Positions 47,813 through 58,200 of a stretch of 64,000 bases of DNA are shown here, in pieces (the stretch's first letter is position 1; each line of letters begins with the position of its first letter). The notes below the pieces were generated by a model that searched no databases, was not told the DNA's origin, and saw nothing but the letters and a program-made list of their open reading frames with translations. The stretch is taken from contig OY755042.1 of NCBI GenBank assembly GCA_963576565.1, forward strand, positions 6,906,372-6,970,371, in the 5' to 3' direction. Origin of the DNA: Aspidapion aeneum. Taxonomy: Eukaryota; Arthropoda; Insecta; Coleoptera; Brentidae. Made by a program: the position numbers and the translations under genes.

Positions 47813-48084
47813 TTATATGTCAAAACAGAATATTTTGTTGTTATTTTTCTTTTTTCATCTACTTTCGAACAAGGAACCGCAAGTGGGGTCATCCCATCTG
47901 AAAAAAAAATTGTATGTGAGTAGACCCCGTTTCGGGGGACCGACCAAATTTTTTTTGCGGCTGAAAAAAAGCTTGTAAAAAACTTACATGAACATGTTTT
48001 TGCTTTTGTCGAAAGAACCAAATATTAACTGGCTAGAGGCAGTATTCCATTTAAAGTCGCCACCCTGTAAAGAACAGTAGGGCA

Positions 48085-48205
48085 GGCCCGGACTGGCCCG
48101 GGCGGGAGGGCGGTGATCCCCGCCGGGGCCCTGGCGGTCCAGCCGGTGCCCTTGGGTTGTTGAACATGGGCCACTTAGAGCCCGGGGCTACTTTGGGCCT
48201 GGATA
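48085..48205. repeat. GC-rich repeat fragment
   Basis: An isolated GC-rich patch, GCAGGCCCGGACTGGCCCGG onward, in an AT-rich setting. From memory GGCCCGGACTGGCC resembles termini of hAT-type MITEs common in animals, but no opposite end was identified. Confidence 0.4.
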
Positions 48206-48479
48206 TACGGATGTAAAAGTTATTGTTAGTATTTGTTAGGTCTTTTCCTGTTCTTGTCAGAGAATATCATTATTTGGTAAGTGGGCTTCTTTACATTATA
48301 CATACATTACTAAGATGATTAATTTAATTTATATTTAATGACTGATTGTTGATTAATCTAGTAAGTAGCCTTAAGAAACTTGCCTAGATTTTGCTTAACA
48401 ATTTGAGCTGCAAATATTGCTTTTGTAACAATGTGAACAGTGATACCTTATAAATAAATTGTTTTTACCAACACACAAA

Positions 48480-48798
48480 AATGCTAACTTTTTCACAGAG
48501 CATCGCATAGTAGATTAGATTTTGCTCAATAATTTTTGTTATAACCAAAAATTTCGTAGGTGCTTTAGATTCTGAGATATTTACAAAAAATTGGCTTCAC
48601 TTGATGTGCTAATAGGCTAGGTAGAAACATGATACAACAATAATAATATGCTATTTCTCGTTTTGCTTATTTTTTTTTGGGGTAATTTCGCGACCCTTAC
48701 GATATGGACCAGGCGAAAATATGTTGAAATAAATGGATCCATGATGGATCTGATACCTTCCTAGCAAGCCAATTAGCACACTTCAAGTAACGCCATGA
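48480..48798 (-). repeat. Repeat A, left half, split by Tc1
   Basis: AAATGGATCCATGATGGATC, TGATACCTTCCTAGC and GCCAATTAGCACACTTCAAG are the complement of the repeat A 3' part. The remainder continues at 53532. A second, forward-reading fragment (TTTCGTAGGTGCTTTAGATT, GATATTTACAAAAAATTGGC) lies at about 48480-48620. Confidence 0.65.
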
Positions 48799-49317
48799 TA
48801 CAGTAGCGGACAAAAGTTTGGAAACATAAATTCAAATTATTATCAATTCTTTCTCATACGTAAATACAATTTTTGGAGGAACGAATACTATTCATATTAT
48901 AGTTTACCTTTGGCTCCCGTACTAATGCAATGTTTATCTTATCAATATTCGAATTCTTTCTACATAAAAACATTTTTTTGTCTAGTACCGAATATTTTTA
49001 AACGACAAAAGTATGGAAACATATCTGTATTTAATTTATTTTTCACTCTGCTTCATATATTGATATTGCGTGCGGTAAATAACTAACATCTGTGAAAATG
49101 GCTAAAGTGAAACAATTTTAAAAAGGTGGGTGTGCTTTCGGGCTGTTCGGCCGTCGTCGTTGAAAATTCGTTCTCGACGTTTCGCCATCTCGAGTGGATG
49201 TCATCTTCAGGAGATGTTGACTGTTTGTCGGCTTCTCGAAGACTGGTGGTTAGTCTGTCGCGGGCGCAGGTTATATACGCTATGGTGGGCGGGGCGTATA
49301 TCAGAGCTGGTCGGTGA

Positions 49318-51561
49318 TTGGTCACTTTCCCGAGATTCAGTTTTGTTGTTGTAAGCAGAGAACTCGGATCAACCAAACGGTCCGTAAACACAAGAATCAA
49401 AGAACACAAAGCCAACTGTCGACTCGGACATACGGAAAAATCCGCAGTTGCAGACCACCATCTCTCTAGCATAACATGGGATTTCGTTTTTAACAGTTCT
49501 GAATGTGCAAAGGACTTGTATAGATTTTTCAGTGAAAAATTTCTCTTAATATTTAACGAACATTTTCCTCTAAAAGAATTTCGAAAAAACACTCAAAACA
49601 AAAAAAGACGAGACAATGGAGGATGGATCTCACCAGAGCTGTTGGAGATGAAAGACCAAGTTGTTGCACTGCAAACCATGGCAAGCACAAACCCTACTTA
49701 TAAGGAAGCTTTCAACCAGTACAAAAAAGAGTACGACAAATCTTTGATCAACGCCAAAAGAACTTTTTTGCTGAACAAGATACGCTCTAGTGATAACATC
49801 TCAAGAACCACCTGGAGTACAGTTAAGGAACTCACAAATAGTAAAAATTCTCAAAGTATTCTTCCCGACAGTCAAAATAATAAAGATCTCGCTAATTCCC
49901 TGAACACTCATTTTATCTATATTGCGCCAGAACTCCTTAAACAGAATAACATATACCAGGATGGAAGCAATTTTCAAATGCAACCAAAAAATAACAAAAC
50001 AATGTACTTTGACCCCACAAGCCCTGATGAGATTATTGTGGTTGCGAGAAAAATGAAAAACAAAAAAAGTTCAGGGCACGACGGTGTTCCCTCAGACCTT
50101 TTAAAAAAGGTGATTCCTCTTATCGCCTCGCCTTTGGCACATATTTTTAATCAAAGTATGAGCACAGGTAGTTTCCCAGAAGAACTAAAAATAGCTACTG
50201 TCATTCCAGTGTACAAAAAAGAAGATCAAAATAATTTTAACAACTATAGGCCAATCAGTCTTTTGTCTTCTTTCTCAAAACTGTTTGAGCTTATTATTTA
50301 CAAAAGAACAATTAACTTTTTCCAATCAAAGTCATTATTTAACACATTTCAACATGGGTTTTTGCCAGAAAGATCAACCGAAACTGCACTTATTGACTTT
50401 AACAATAAAATAATAGAACTGCTGGAATCTAAATATATTGCCTGTGGAATTATCTTGGACTTATCTAAAGCTTTCGACTCCATTAATCATAAAATCCTAT
50501 TAAAAAAGCTTGAGGCGTATGGTGTGAGAGGAGTTGTCTTGAAATGGTTCGAGAGTTATTTAGAGAATAGGCCACAAAAGGTGAGAGTATGTCGTGGGGG
50601 TGAAGTGGTAGAGTCGACCAGCGGTTTTATCACCACTGGCGTTCCTCAGGGAAGCATTCTCGGACCTTTGCTGTTTGTGATATACCTAAATGATTTTGCA
50701 GAAATTATCAAACAACCAACCGAACTCTTTAACTATGCTGATGATGCCACCGAAGTAATACCAATTGATAGAAATGAAGATATTGAAAATAAGTGCCAAG
50801 AATTATTAGGTATGACAAAAAATTGGTTAGAAAAAAACCAACTACTTTTAAATGTAAATAAAACCAGCATAATAACTTTTAATAACTTAAACGTAGATAT
50901 TAGCGAATCAATACAGTTTCAAAATCAAAACATACAAGTCTCACAGACGGTGGAGCTCCTGGGAGTCACAGTCGACTCTCTACTGAACTACCATGAACAC
51001 ATTAAGGTACTCTGTGGCAAACTAAGCAAAGCTACCTATGCAATCCGTGTGATTTCCAAACATATCAATGATAAAAAAATATTAATGTCTATTTATTACG
51101 GATTGTTTTACTCACGGTTAAAATATGGTATACTGCTTTGGGGCAGCAGTAGTCGAATAGAGAGCGTATTTGTGCAGCAAAAGAGGGTCTTGCGGATAAT
51201 GTGGTCTCGAAAACACCGAGAGAGTTGCAGAGGGCTTTTTAAACAAAATAACCTACTTACAGTAACAGGAATTTACATCTATCAATGTGTAATTTACCTA
51301 AGCAAAAACACCGAAAAGTTTGAACACTTAAAACCTAACCATAATTATCCTACTAAACATCAAAAGAACAATTATAACCTTCCAAAGCACAGGCTAGCCG
51401 TAACAGAAAAAGCTCCTTTCTATACCTGTTTAAAATTTTATAACTCTTTGCCAGACAAAATTAAAGATATAGATAGTATAAAACGGTTTAAAAAAGCTTG
51501 TTTTGCCCACATTTGTAAAATTGAACCGTACACAATAAAAGATTTCTTTAATTTTAGATAA
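49318..51561 (+). pseudogene. LINE reverse transcriptase fused in frame to Penelope residues
   Basis: A 747-residue open frame whose first ~47 residues come from Penelope sequence and the rest from a LINE. LINE parts: an endonuclease-RT linker (about 50-230, WISPELLEMKDQVVALQ), RT domain (about 240-520) with KSSGHDGVPSDLL, NNYRPISLLSSFSKLFE, HGFLPERSTETALIDF, IILDLSKAFDSINHKILL, TTGVPQGSILGPLLFV and the catalytic YADD at 473-476, then a C-terminal region ending FYNSLPDKIKDIDSI.. . The order fits the CR1/jockey group. There is no apurinic endonuclease domain, so it is 5'-truncated and cannot move alone, but the RT frame is unbroken, implying a recent insertion. The joined frame looks accidental. 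Confidence 0.85.
49358..49458 (+). pseudogene. Penelope GIY-YIG endonuclease, first part
   Basis: GSTKRSVNTRIKEHKANCRL and GHTEKSAVADH match the region just after the YIG motif of Penelope GIY-YIG nucleases, including the conserved Arg of TRIKEH. The GIY strand itself is lost to truncation. The frame runs straight into LINE sequence. Confidence 0.8.
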
Positions 51562-51856
51562 ACTTTTAAACAAAAATCCTAACTTTTGTATATTTTTTAT
51601 GATTTTGTGAATCTTTTGTGCTTAAATATTTGTGAAACTAGTGTCATTTACTAATTTTGTGTTATTTATCTACTTTGTGTACATTGTGATACATTTGATT
51701 TTACTTTATTTTATTTTTATTTTTATTTATTTTATTTTATGTTGGTGACTAATGTTAATATTTTTAAGTAGCTTCCTAAATGAATTTGACGACTCAGGTA
51801 TATATACACATATGTATAAATACTTTGTAATAAAAATATACTACTACTACTACTAC
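49460..51856 (+). mobile_element. 5'-truncated CR1/jockey-like LINE nested in Penelope
   Basis: The left junction is near 49455-49465, after the Penelope codons for ..SAVADH. The right junction follows a (TAC)6 tail at 51839-51856. The 3' UTR is AT-rich with (TTTTA)n near 51700-51740. No clear target duplication; at most a few bases (CCAC/ACAC). Confidence 0.8.
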
Positions 51857-52048
51857 ACACTAAACAATGAAGACCACCGAATAAAATTCAAAGACACACA
51901 AGTTCTCTGCGCCTCCTCTTCATACTACCCAAGACTCTATAGAGAAGCAATCGAAATTCATAAACACCAGCAGAACTTTAACAGATCTGAAGAAACTCTT
52001 AAAATTAACAGAACATGGGTACCGGTTCTTAAAAACACAGCCGTTTAG
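51857..52048 (+). pseudogene. Penelope GIY-YIG endonuclease, second part
   Basis: LNNEDHRIKFKDTQVLCASS, then RLYREAIEIHKHQQNFNRSE and NRTWVPVLKNTAV, then a stop. This is the end of the Penelope nuclease, with the conserved Glu in REAIEI. It joins in frame with the part before 49458 once the LINE is removed. Confidence 0.8.
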
Positions 52049-52193
52049 TGTGCTTACAACAACAAAACTGAATCTCGGGAAAGTGACCAATTACCGACCA
52101 GCTCTGATATACGCCCCGCCCACCATAGCGTATATAACCTGCGCCCGCGACAGACTAACCACCAGTCTTCGAGAAGCCGACAAACAGTCAACA

Positions 52194-52238
52194 TCTCCTG
52201 AAGATGACATCCACTCGAGATGGCGAAACGTCGAGAAC
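52194..52238 (+). ncRNA. Candidate minimal hammerhead ribozyme in the Penelope terminal repeat
   Basis: Stem I TCTC (52194-52197) pairs with GAGA (52233-52236). The core box CTGAAGA (52198-52204) fits CUGANGA, stem II uses CATC and GATG, then GAAA and GTC follow. Helix III is almost absent, as reported for Penelope hammerheads, which may need to dimerise. A second, inverted copy lies in the left terminal repeat (about 49171-49215, minus strand). Self-cleavage is inferred from pattern only. Confidence 0.5.
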
Positions 52239-52331
52239 GAATTTTCAACGACGACGGCCGAACAGCCCGAAAGCACACCCACCATTGGACGATGGCCGCG
52301 AAAGCCTTTCACAATTTGTAATTTTAAAAAG

Positions 52332-53234
52332 ATTTAAGAGAAAAAATTATTGACCTTTTCAAAAGTGCTGTCAGAAATGTTGATATTTCTCAAAGATACT
52401 CTACAAGGAGACGGTTTCGAAAATTATCAGGAAATATAAAGAATAGGGATCAACGGCGACGCGGCCCAGGCGCGGAAGACCGAGAAAAACCAATCGGGTG
52501 TTAGATCGTTACATTTTTTCAAACAAATAGTAGAAGAAGGTGCCGAAAATCTTTCTGTCAGAACAGTGCAAAGACGCTTGGTGGATGCTGGTCTCTTTGG
52601 TAGGCGTCCTGTGAAAAAGCCCCTCATATTAAAAAAAAATCGCACCGCCCGACTTGAATTTGCCAAATCTCATGTACACTGGAGAGAACAACAATGGAAT
52701 ACAATTTTATTGAGTGATGAAAGCAAGTTCAACTTGTTTGGATCTGATGATACATGCTATGTGAGACGTCCAATGCGAAAAAGACTCGATAAAAAGTATC
52801 AGTTGCCAACAGTTAAGCATGGTGGGGCCAACATCATGGTGTGGGGTTGTTTTTCCAGTTCTGGAACTGTCCCAATCGTCAAGATTGAAGGGAAAATGGA
52901 CAGAAAAGTTTACACGAATATTCTTAGTGAACACATGCTCCCTTTCGCTGAAGAAGAAATGCCTCTACGATGGACCTTTCAACAGGATAATGATCCTAAG
53001 CATTCATCAAAATTCGTAAAAGACTGGTCTAAGCTGAAAAATGTTAATGTTCTTACATGGCCTTCACAATCCCCGGACTTAAACCCTATTGAACATCTCT
53101 GGGAGCATGTTAAAAGACAACTTGCAATAACACGGTTCAAAAATAAGAATGATTTGTTTGATAGCATAAAAAATATTTGGCAAAATATACCGTCAGATGT
53201 CTGTAAAAAAATTGGTGTATTTAATGAACAATAG
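52332..53234 (+). pseudogene. Tc1 transposase, broken
   Basis: DNA-binding part: LREKIIDLFKSAVRN..DISQRYSTRRRF and GPGRPRKTNRVLD, with frame breaks before 52560. From 52566 a 222-residue frame reads RRLVDAGLFGRRPVKKPLI and the DD34E catalytic core: D in LLSDESKFNLFG, D in FQQDNDPKHSSKF, E in SPDLNPIEHLWEH, ending IGVFNEQ. The start lies on the other side of the Penelope insert (ATGGCTAAAGTGAAACAA at 49098), where TAA follows shortly. Catalytic residues are all present, but the reading frame is interrupted by insertion and shifts. Confidence 0.85.
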
Positions 53235-53531
53235 ATGTCAGGCAGTGTTGGAGGCTAAAGGCTATGGTACCAAATATTAGCGAGATAGTATTCTTAAAAT
53301 CTGTTTGTAGAGTTATTGCTTAATTTTGCAATATTTAGTCATAAAATAATATGTAGGTATTTCAATGCTAGCCTGTAGTAACAAAACAAAGACAAATTAC
53401 AGTTTTAGATTTCTAAGGCTATAGGCAAACTTCAAGTAAAAAAAGAACAATCTTTAGTAACAAAGAATATGAGATTAACGTAAGGATAAAGAAATTTATA
53501 AAAAGTTTCCAAACTTTTGTCCTCTACTGTA

Positions 53532-53977
53532 TATGCCTTGCCAGCCTTGAAAACAGTTTTTTATAAATATCTCAGAAACTAAAGCTCTTAAGAAGTTTTT
53601 GGTTATAACATAAAATATTTAGCAAAGTATAGTCTACTATATTTCGAAAACCGCATATTGATACGATGCTCTGTTAAAAAGTTAGAATTTGTTTAATTTT
53701 TCAATTGTCATTGGCATTAGTTGAATTTTGACCAAAATCTAGTCAGCTCGTTAAAGAGCCAAACACTATTTTACCTAAAAATTTTATGAAAATCGGTTCA
53801 GCGGTTTAGGAGCTATCGTGTTACGGGCAGAAACAATATACAGACACACACACAAACAGACATCACGACGATATTGCTAAGAAAGATCAAAATACACCCA
53901 TTTTGAACATTATCCAAAAAAAAATTTTTTTGTCAAAACTAATACCTTCTCTAACCATTGCTATGCGGGCTAGGAAG
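53532..53977 (-). repeat. Repeat A, right half, split by Tc1
   Basis: Continues the complement of repeat A: GCCTTGAAAACAGTTTTTTA, TTATAACATAAAATATTTAG, ATCACGACGATATTGCTAAG and AATACACCCATTTTGAAC, to GCTATGCGGGCTAGG. Confidence 0.7.
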
Positions 53978-54239
53978 TTAAAAATACAGGAAAAAAATAT
54001 TGAGTTAAAATATCGAAAGTACATAATATCGAAAATACAAAATATCGAAAACACAAAATATGGAGAATAGAAAATATCTCAAATAGATTTTTTTTAAATA
54101 TTTTTTTGTCTCGGCTACGACGATATGAATATTAATATCTTTTTTCAACAACCCTGTACCTATTGCTAAATCACTGTCACTTTCATATAATTTTCAAGCA
54201 AAATTTTCAAAATTTCAAGTAATTTCATCTCATTTCACA
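53978..54239. other. Region upstream of the second gene
   Basis: A short minisatellite (AATATCGAAAATACAAA-type units) at about 54000-54080, then 160 bp leading to the ATG at 54240. No clear TATA box. TTTCATCTCATTTCACA just before the ATG is a plausible 5' untranslated stretch. Confidence 0.4.
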
Positions 54240-54366
54240 ATGCATCAAGCAATGCCCGAAGATAAATACGAATACGTTCATCTAGACATTACCGCCTCAC
54301 CTCTCGTTTCTCCTCCTCCAGAAGTCATTAAGCGTGATATTCCCGAAAAACTTTTAAAGATTTTAG
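54240..54366 (+). CDS. Second host gene, exon 1 (partial gene)
   Basis: ATG at 54240 opens MHQAMPEDKYEYVHLDITAS then PLVSPPPEVIKRDIPEKLLK and ILG-. Donor TTAG|GTAAGT (GT 54367-54368), phase 1. Proline-rich, acidic then basic, no signal peptide or membrane segment. Base composition is clearly less AT-rich than around it, as for a host exon. It pairs by phase with 58201-58360. Confidence 0.6.
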
Positions 54367-54757
54367 GTAAGTAAATTTTTGGTAAACTATTTCGCCACTT
54401 ATTATGTAATTAATATTATGTCTGGAGAGCTACGAGTATAATATGTATACCAATCCAAGGGATAAAAGTAGTCCTTTTTACAACAACGCGAGAAGTTCAA
54501 GAATTCGTCGAGCAATAAAATAATAATTTAACTTTTTTACGAGGTTTATACGCCCAATGAGCATTTTTGTCTTTATAATAGGTTCGAACAATACTATATC
54601 CCATTTCGAAACAACCTAAAGTTTTATTATTTGGTGTTGGCGATAAATGCGTTAAAAAAAGTTGTAATACCTTGTTGTCAACACCAATTTATAAAAATTG
54701 TAGTTTTATAACAATGACTATTAACAATCATACATACATAATAAACATTCATAATAT

Positions 54758-55314
54758 CTATCTATCTATCTATTTAGCCTTCTTCGATCCATCTTTGGAC
54801 ATAGGCCTCCCCCAATATGTTCCACTCTTCTCTGTCTGTCGCCCGGTCATCCGTCTAGTCCCCGCATGTCTTCAAATTGTCCGGTCATTTGGGCTGTTCC
54901 CCTACTTCTTTTATTACATTGCATTTGTTCCATCAATCGTCTTCCTGTCTGATATTATGACCGGCAAATTTCCATTTTAATTTTGCTACCTCTCCTCTGA
55001 CATCCTTACTTTTGTTTTATGTCTTATCCATTCATTCCTTTTTCTATTTGTTAGCTTGACTTGTAACATTTGTCTTTCCATTGATCTTTGGGCTTTTATT
55101 ACCTTATCCATGTTTGATTTTGTAAGTGTCCAGATCTGGGATCCATATGTGAGCACAGGAAGAATACATTGGTTATACACTTTCATTTTAAGGTACTGAG
55201 GATATTTTTTATTTTTTAATATGTAGCTTAATTTACCGAATGCTGCCCAGGCCAATCTTATGTCTCTTGATTTCAGCCGTTTGGTGTTCTTTTTTGAGTT
55301 TAATAATTTGTCCC

Positions 55315-55354
<40 letters not shown>

Positions 55355-56213
55355 CTCTACTTGTTCTATTTTTTCTTGGTTTACTCTGATCGTGATATCT
55401 TCATCTGTGTTTGTTATCGCTTTAGTTTTAGTGTAGTTCATACTCAAGCCTATATTTTTAGCTGCTGTATTCAGTTCTCCCAGCATTTTTATGAGTTTTT
55501 CTTTTTTATCTGTTATTAAGGCAATATCGTCAGCATATCTTAGGTGGTTCAAGTATTGTCCGCTTACTTTGATGCCTATTTCTTCCCAATCTAAGTTTTT
55601 AAAAACATCTTCTAGTGCCTGGTTAAATAGTTTAGGGGATATTGTGTTACCCAGTGTGAGACCTCTTCTTATGTGGATTGGCTTGGTCCCTACGTGGATT
55701 TTGATTGATGTTGTTGCGGCTATTAATTAAAGATGCTTTTACTGCCCAGTGCTCAATGCTATCGAAAGCTTTTTCAAAGTCTATAAACGCAATATACAGT
55801 GGAAGGTTGAATTCGTTGGCTCGCTCTATTAGAATTTTCATCGTTAGTAGGTGGTCAACTGTACTGAACCCTTGAAGCCTGCTTGTTTTTTTGATTGATA
55901 TCCGTCAAATTTTGTTGTTAGTCTATCTGTTAATATTTTCCTGAAACGCTTATAAAATACATTAAGGAGTGTTATAGGTCGATAGTTTTTTAGGTCTGCT
56001 TTATCGCATTTCTTCTGTACAATAATGGTTGCTGATTCTTTCTAGTTGTTTGGGCTTATTTTTTCTTTTATAATTTTACTGATGAGAATATGGAGGGTAT
56101 TAACCAGAGTTTTACCACCGTACTTTAGCATTTCTGCCGTTACTCCGTCTTTTCCAGGTGATTTGTTATTTTTCAAATTCTTTAATACACGCAGTATATT
56201 TTCACATAGAGTG
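54758..56213 (-). pseudogene. RTE-clade LINE, minus strand, in the intron of the second gene
   Basis: Blocks in order on the minus strand: LKNLKNNKSPGKDGVTAEML, KADLKNYRPITLLNVFYK, RANEFNLPLYIAFIDFEKAF, YADD in NHLRYADDIALITDKKEK, LPVLTYGSQIWTLTKSN. Several stops and frame breaks. 54986-55552 is the longest open stretch. The 3' end shows AGGCCTATGTCCAAAGATGG and an (ATAG)n tail (about 54758-54777), typical of insect RTE elements. A (TA)18 tract (about 55316-55352) sits in the coding part. Confidence 0.85.
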
Positions 56214-56216
56214 GTT

Positions 56217-56391
56217 CTGTGCAGAAAAAGGTGCAGGAAAGGGGTTCTTTAGTGAGCAAGCTATGGATTCAATGCATTTTGATTTTAAGGCTTGCTGGGA
56301 ATTGAACAAAGTGGCGCAAAATCATCCAGATTATGCAAAAAAACTTTTGCGCGCGATATGCCACTACAACAATTCCCTATTTTTGATATAA
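56217..56391 (+). pseudogene. Fragment of a repetitive protein with a SEQ..DS.H motif
   Basis: CAEKGAGKGFFSEQAMDSMH, FDFKACWELNKVAQNHPDYA and KKLLRAICHYNN. From memory, FxSEQxxES.H..F...W....HP.Y...L..a...YN is a conserved C-terminal block of multi-copy uncharacterised invertebrate proteins, probably TE-encoded. It abuts the 5' edge of the RTE relic. Too short for a family call. Confidence 0.4.
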
Positions 56392-56534
56392 TTGCTCAAC
56401 GGTCACTAGATAGATTTACGCGAGGTCGAAACTGGTAAACTATAAAATGTAAGCAAACCTTCAAATCTTTTCATGCAATTAACCTGGTTAGCGATTTGTG
56501 GTTAGGTCTGGCTATTTTTTTTTTAGGTACTTTG
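56392..56534. other. Intron spacer
   Basis: Nothing recognised. Confidence 0.4.
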
Positions 56535-56538
56535 TGTA

Positions 56539-58058
56539 CAGCGTGCCCCATTTTCGATGGGATTAAATGGGAAACTCGGTTATTATTAAAGATATCGATT
56601 TTCTGATTGCACCTTATCGTGCTCTTTTTTGGAGCCCTTAAACATGGTGTAATCAGATTTTTGCTATACCCCGTGGTTTCGCTAATACAGGGAGTTTTTG
56701 AAAAAATTGCATTTTAATTAATTCCTTGTATCTCGCTTATTTTGCAAGATATTTTTATTCTGTAAAAATCTTTCTATGGCAACTTTTTTAGAGCAAATTA
56801 ATGACTTTGTCAATTTTTTAAAATATTGTTTAGTTTTTGAGATATGGTATTTATCATAAAAAAATTAAATACGGACCTGGATTTTTTTTATTACTAATTT
56901 GATTGGTTCCATGCTATTACTACCTTAAAATAATAAAACTTTAATATTTTTTTGATTTAAGGTTAAAAAAAACTATTTAATATTTGAAAAAAAATTATAG
57001 TCCGAACCTGGAAATTTCCAACGTAATTATAAATTAAAAACGGCAAGTCACACTAGTTGAACGATTTTTAGTTTATCTGTTTTGAAATGATAATTAAAAG
57101 ATTTATAAATAAAGTAAAAAACGTTAAAAAGTTACAAAAATAATATCATACTAATTATTTGATGGTAGCACCGCAGGTCGTGAAATTTACAAAACAAAAG
57201 CCTGGAATTGACATTGTCATTTTACTTGTCATTTTTGTGAATGGCTTACAATTATTTTAAACTGGCTAGAAATCGACCATATCCAGATTTTGAAAAATGT
57301 GATATGTTTGACTGCTTCATTCGAGCAACAAAATCCCAATATTTAAATGGCAGAAATATTTTTTATGCAAAATGCGTTAAGAAAAATTACTCAAAAATGC
57401 CAACAATGTCTTACACATAATGGTAACCAGAAAAATTTGTAATTTTTTGTAATTTGTTTTTTTTTGTATTTTTCGTAGACTTTGTTTCAAATAAATCTGT
57501 AAATTAACGTAAAACCGTTTTAATGTGCCAAAAGTATCAAAACAGTTAAACTAAAAATTGTTTAACTAGCAATTTTTAATATATATTTATGTTGAAAATT
57601 TCCAGGTTCGGACTATTTTTTTTTTAAATATTAAATATTTTTTTTACCTTAAAACAAAAATTTTTTTTTAAATTTTTATTATTTTATAATAATACTAGCA
57701 TGAAACCAATCAAAATAGTAATAAAAAAAATCCAGGTCCGTATTTAATTTTTTTATGATAAATACCATATCTCAAAAACTAAACAATATTTTAAAAAGTT
57801 GACAACGTCATTATTTTCTTCTAAAAAAGTTGCCATGAAAAGGTTTTTACAGAATAAAAATATCTCGCTTAGGGATTATTAAAAATACAATTTTTTCAAA
57901 AACTCCCTGTATTAGTGAAACTAAGGGGTATAGCAAAAATCTGATTACGCCATTTTTAAGGGCTCAAAAAAAGAGCACGGTAAGGTGCAATCAGAAAATC
58001 AATATCTTTAATAATATCCGAGTTTCCCATTTAATCCCATCGAAAATGGGACACGCTG
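56539..58058. mobile_element. 1.5-kb foldback with ~460-bp arms
   Basis: CAGCGTGCCCCATTTTCGAT and ATCGAAAATGGGACACGCTG at the tips, TA on both sides (56537-56538, 58059-58060). The arms reach about 57000 and 57600 (AATACGGACCTGGATTTTTT and AAAAAATCCAGGTCCGTATT). The ~600-bp centre holds a small open frame. Confidence 0.85.
57241..57420 (+). CDS. Small open frame, 59 residues, inside the foldback
   Basis: ATG 57241 to TAA: MAYNYFKLARNRPYPDFEKC, DMFDCFIRATKSQYLNGRNI, then FYAKCVKKNYSKMPTMSYT. Rich in Tyr, Phe and Cys, with balanced codon use unlike random AT-rich frames nearby. An AATAAA lies downstream at about 57490. It may be a captured host exon or chance; I do not recognise it. Confidence 0.25.
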   Translation: MAYNYFKLARNRPYPDFEKCDMFDCFIRATKSQYLNGRNIFYAKCVKKNYSKMPTMSYT

Positions 58059-58200
58059 TACACCAGTTAACTATGACTTTTTATGGTACTGATGACGTAG
58101 GTTCGATGTCACGGGCCCCTGGCTGCTTTCAATGTAGGAATATTTTATGTGTCGGTTAAAAAAATTTTAAGGCAAGCTTTATTTTTATTTGATTTTTTAG

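Larger units (their letters stand above)
45224..48067. mobile_element. TA-flanked TIR element hosting recombinase copy 2
   Basis: CAGGGTGGCCACTTTAAATG at the left and CATTTAAAGTCGCCACCCTG at the right, with TA on both sides (45222-45223, 48068-48069). Recombinase copy 2 (46449-47812) lies inside and would have inserted later. Confidence 0.75.
49126..52319 (+). mobile_element. Penelope-like element (truncated) inside Tc1
   Basis: Bounded by a perfect 12-bp target duplication AATTTTAAAAAG (49114-49125 and 52320-52331). The outer ~232 bp on each side (49126-49357 and 52051-52283) are inverted copies, the inverted pLTR arrangement known for 5'-truncated Penelope-like elements. Between them only the GIY-YIG endonuclease part of the protein remains, itself split by a LINE. 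The Penelope reverse transcriptase is absent. Confidence 0.85.
48801..53529 (+). mobile_element. Tc1-like element, opened by a Penelope-like insertion
   Basis: Ends CAGTAGCGGACAAAAGTTTG and CAAACTTTTGTCCTCTACTG are inverted repeats (about 27 bp, one mismatch) between TA duplications (48799-48800, 53530-53531). A second copy of the tip (CGACAAAAGTATGGAAACAT) sits about 200 bp inside the left end, as in IR/DR-type Tc1 elements. Own sequence: 48801-49125 and 52332-53529, about 1.5 kb once the insert is removed, a normal Tc1 size. Confidence 0.9.

Noticed and set aside
49126..49357. Small proteins MCFRAVRPSSLKIR.. and its mirror at 52054-52312
   Set aside because: Frames in non-coding inverted Penelope terminal repeats; identical in both copies because the DNA is repeated.
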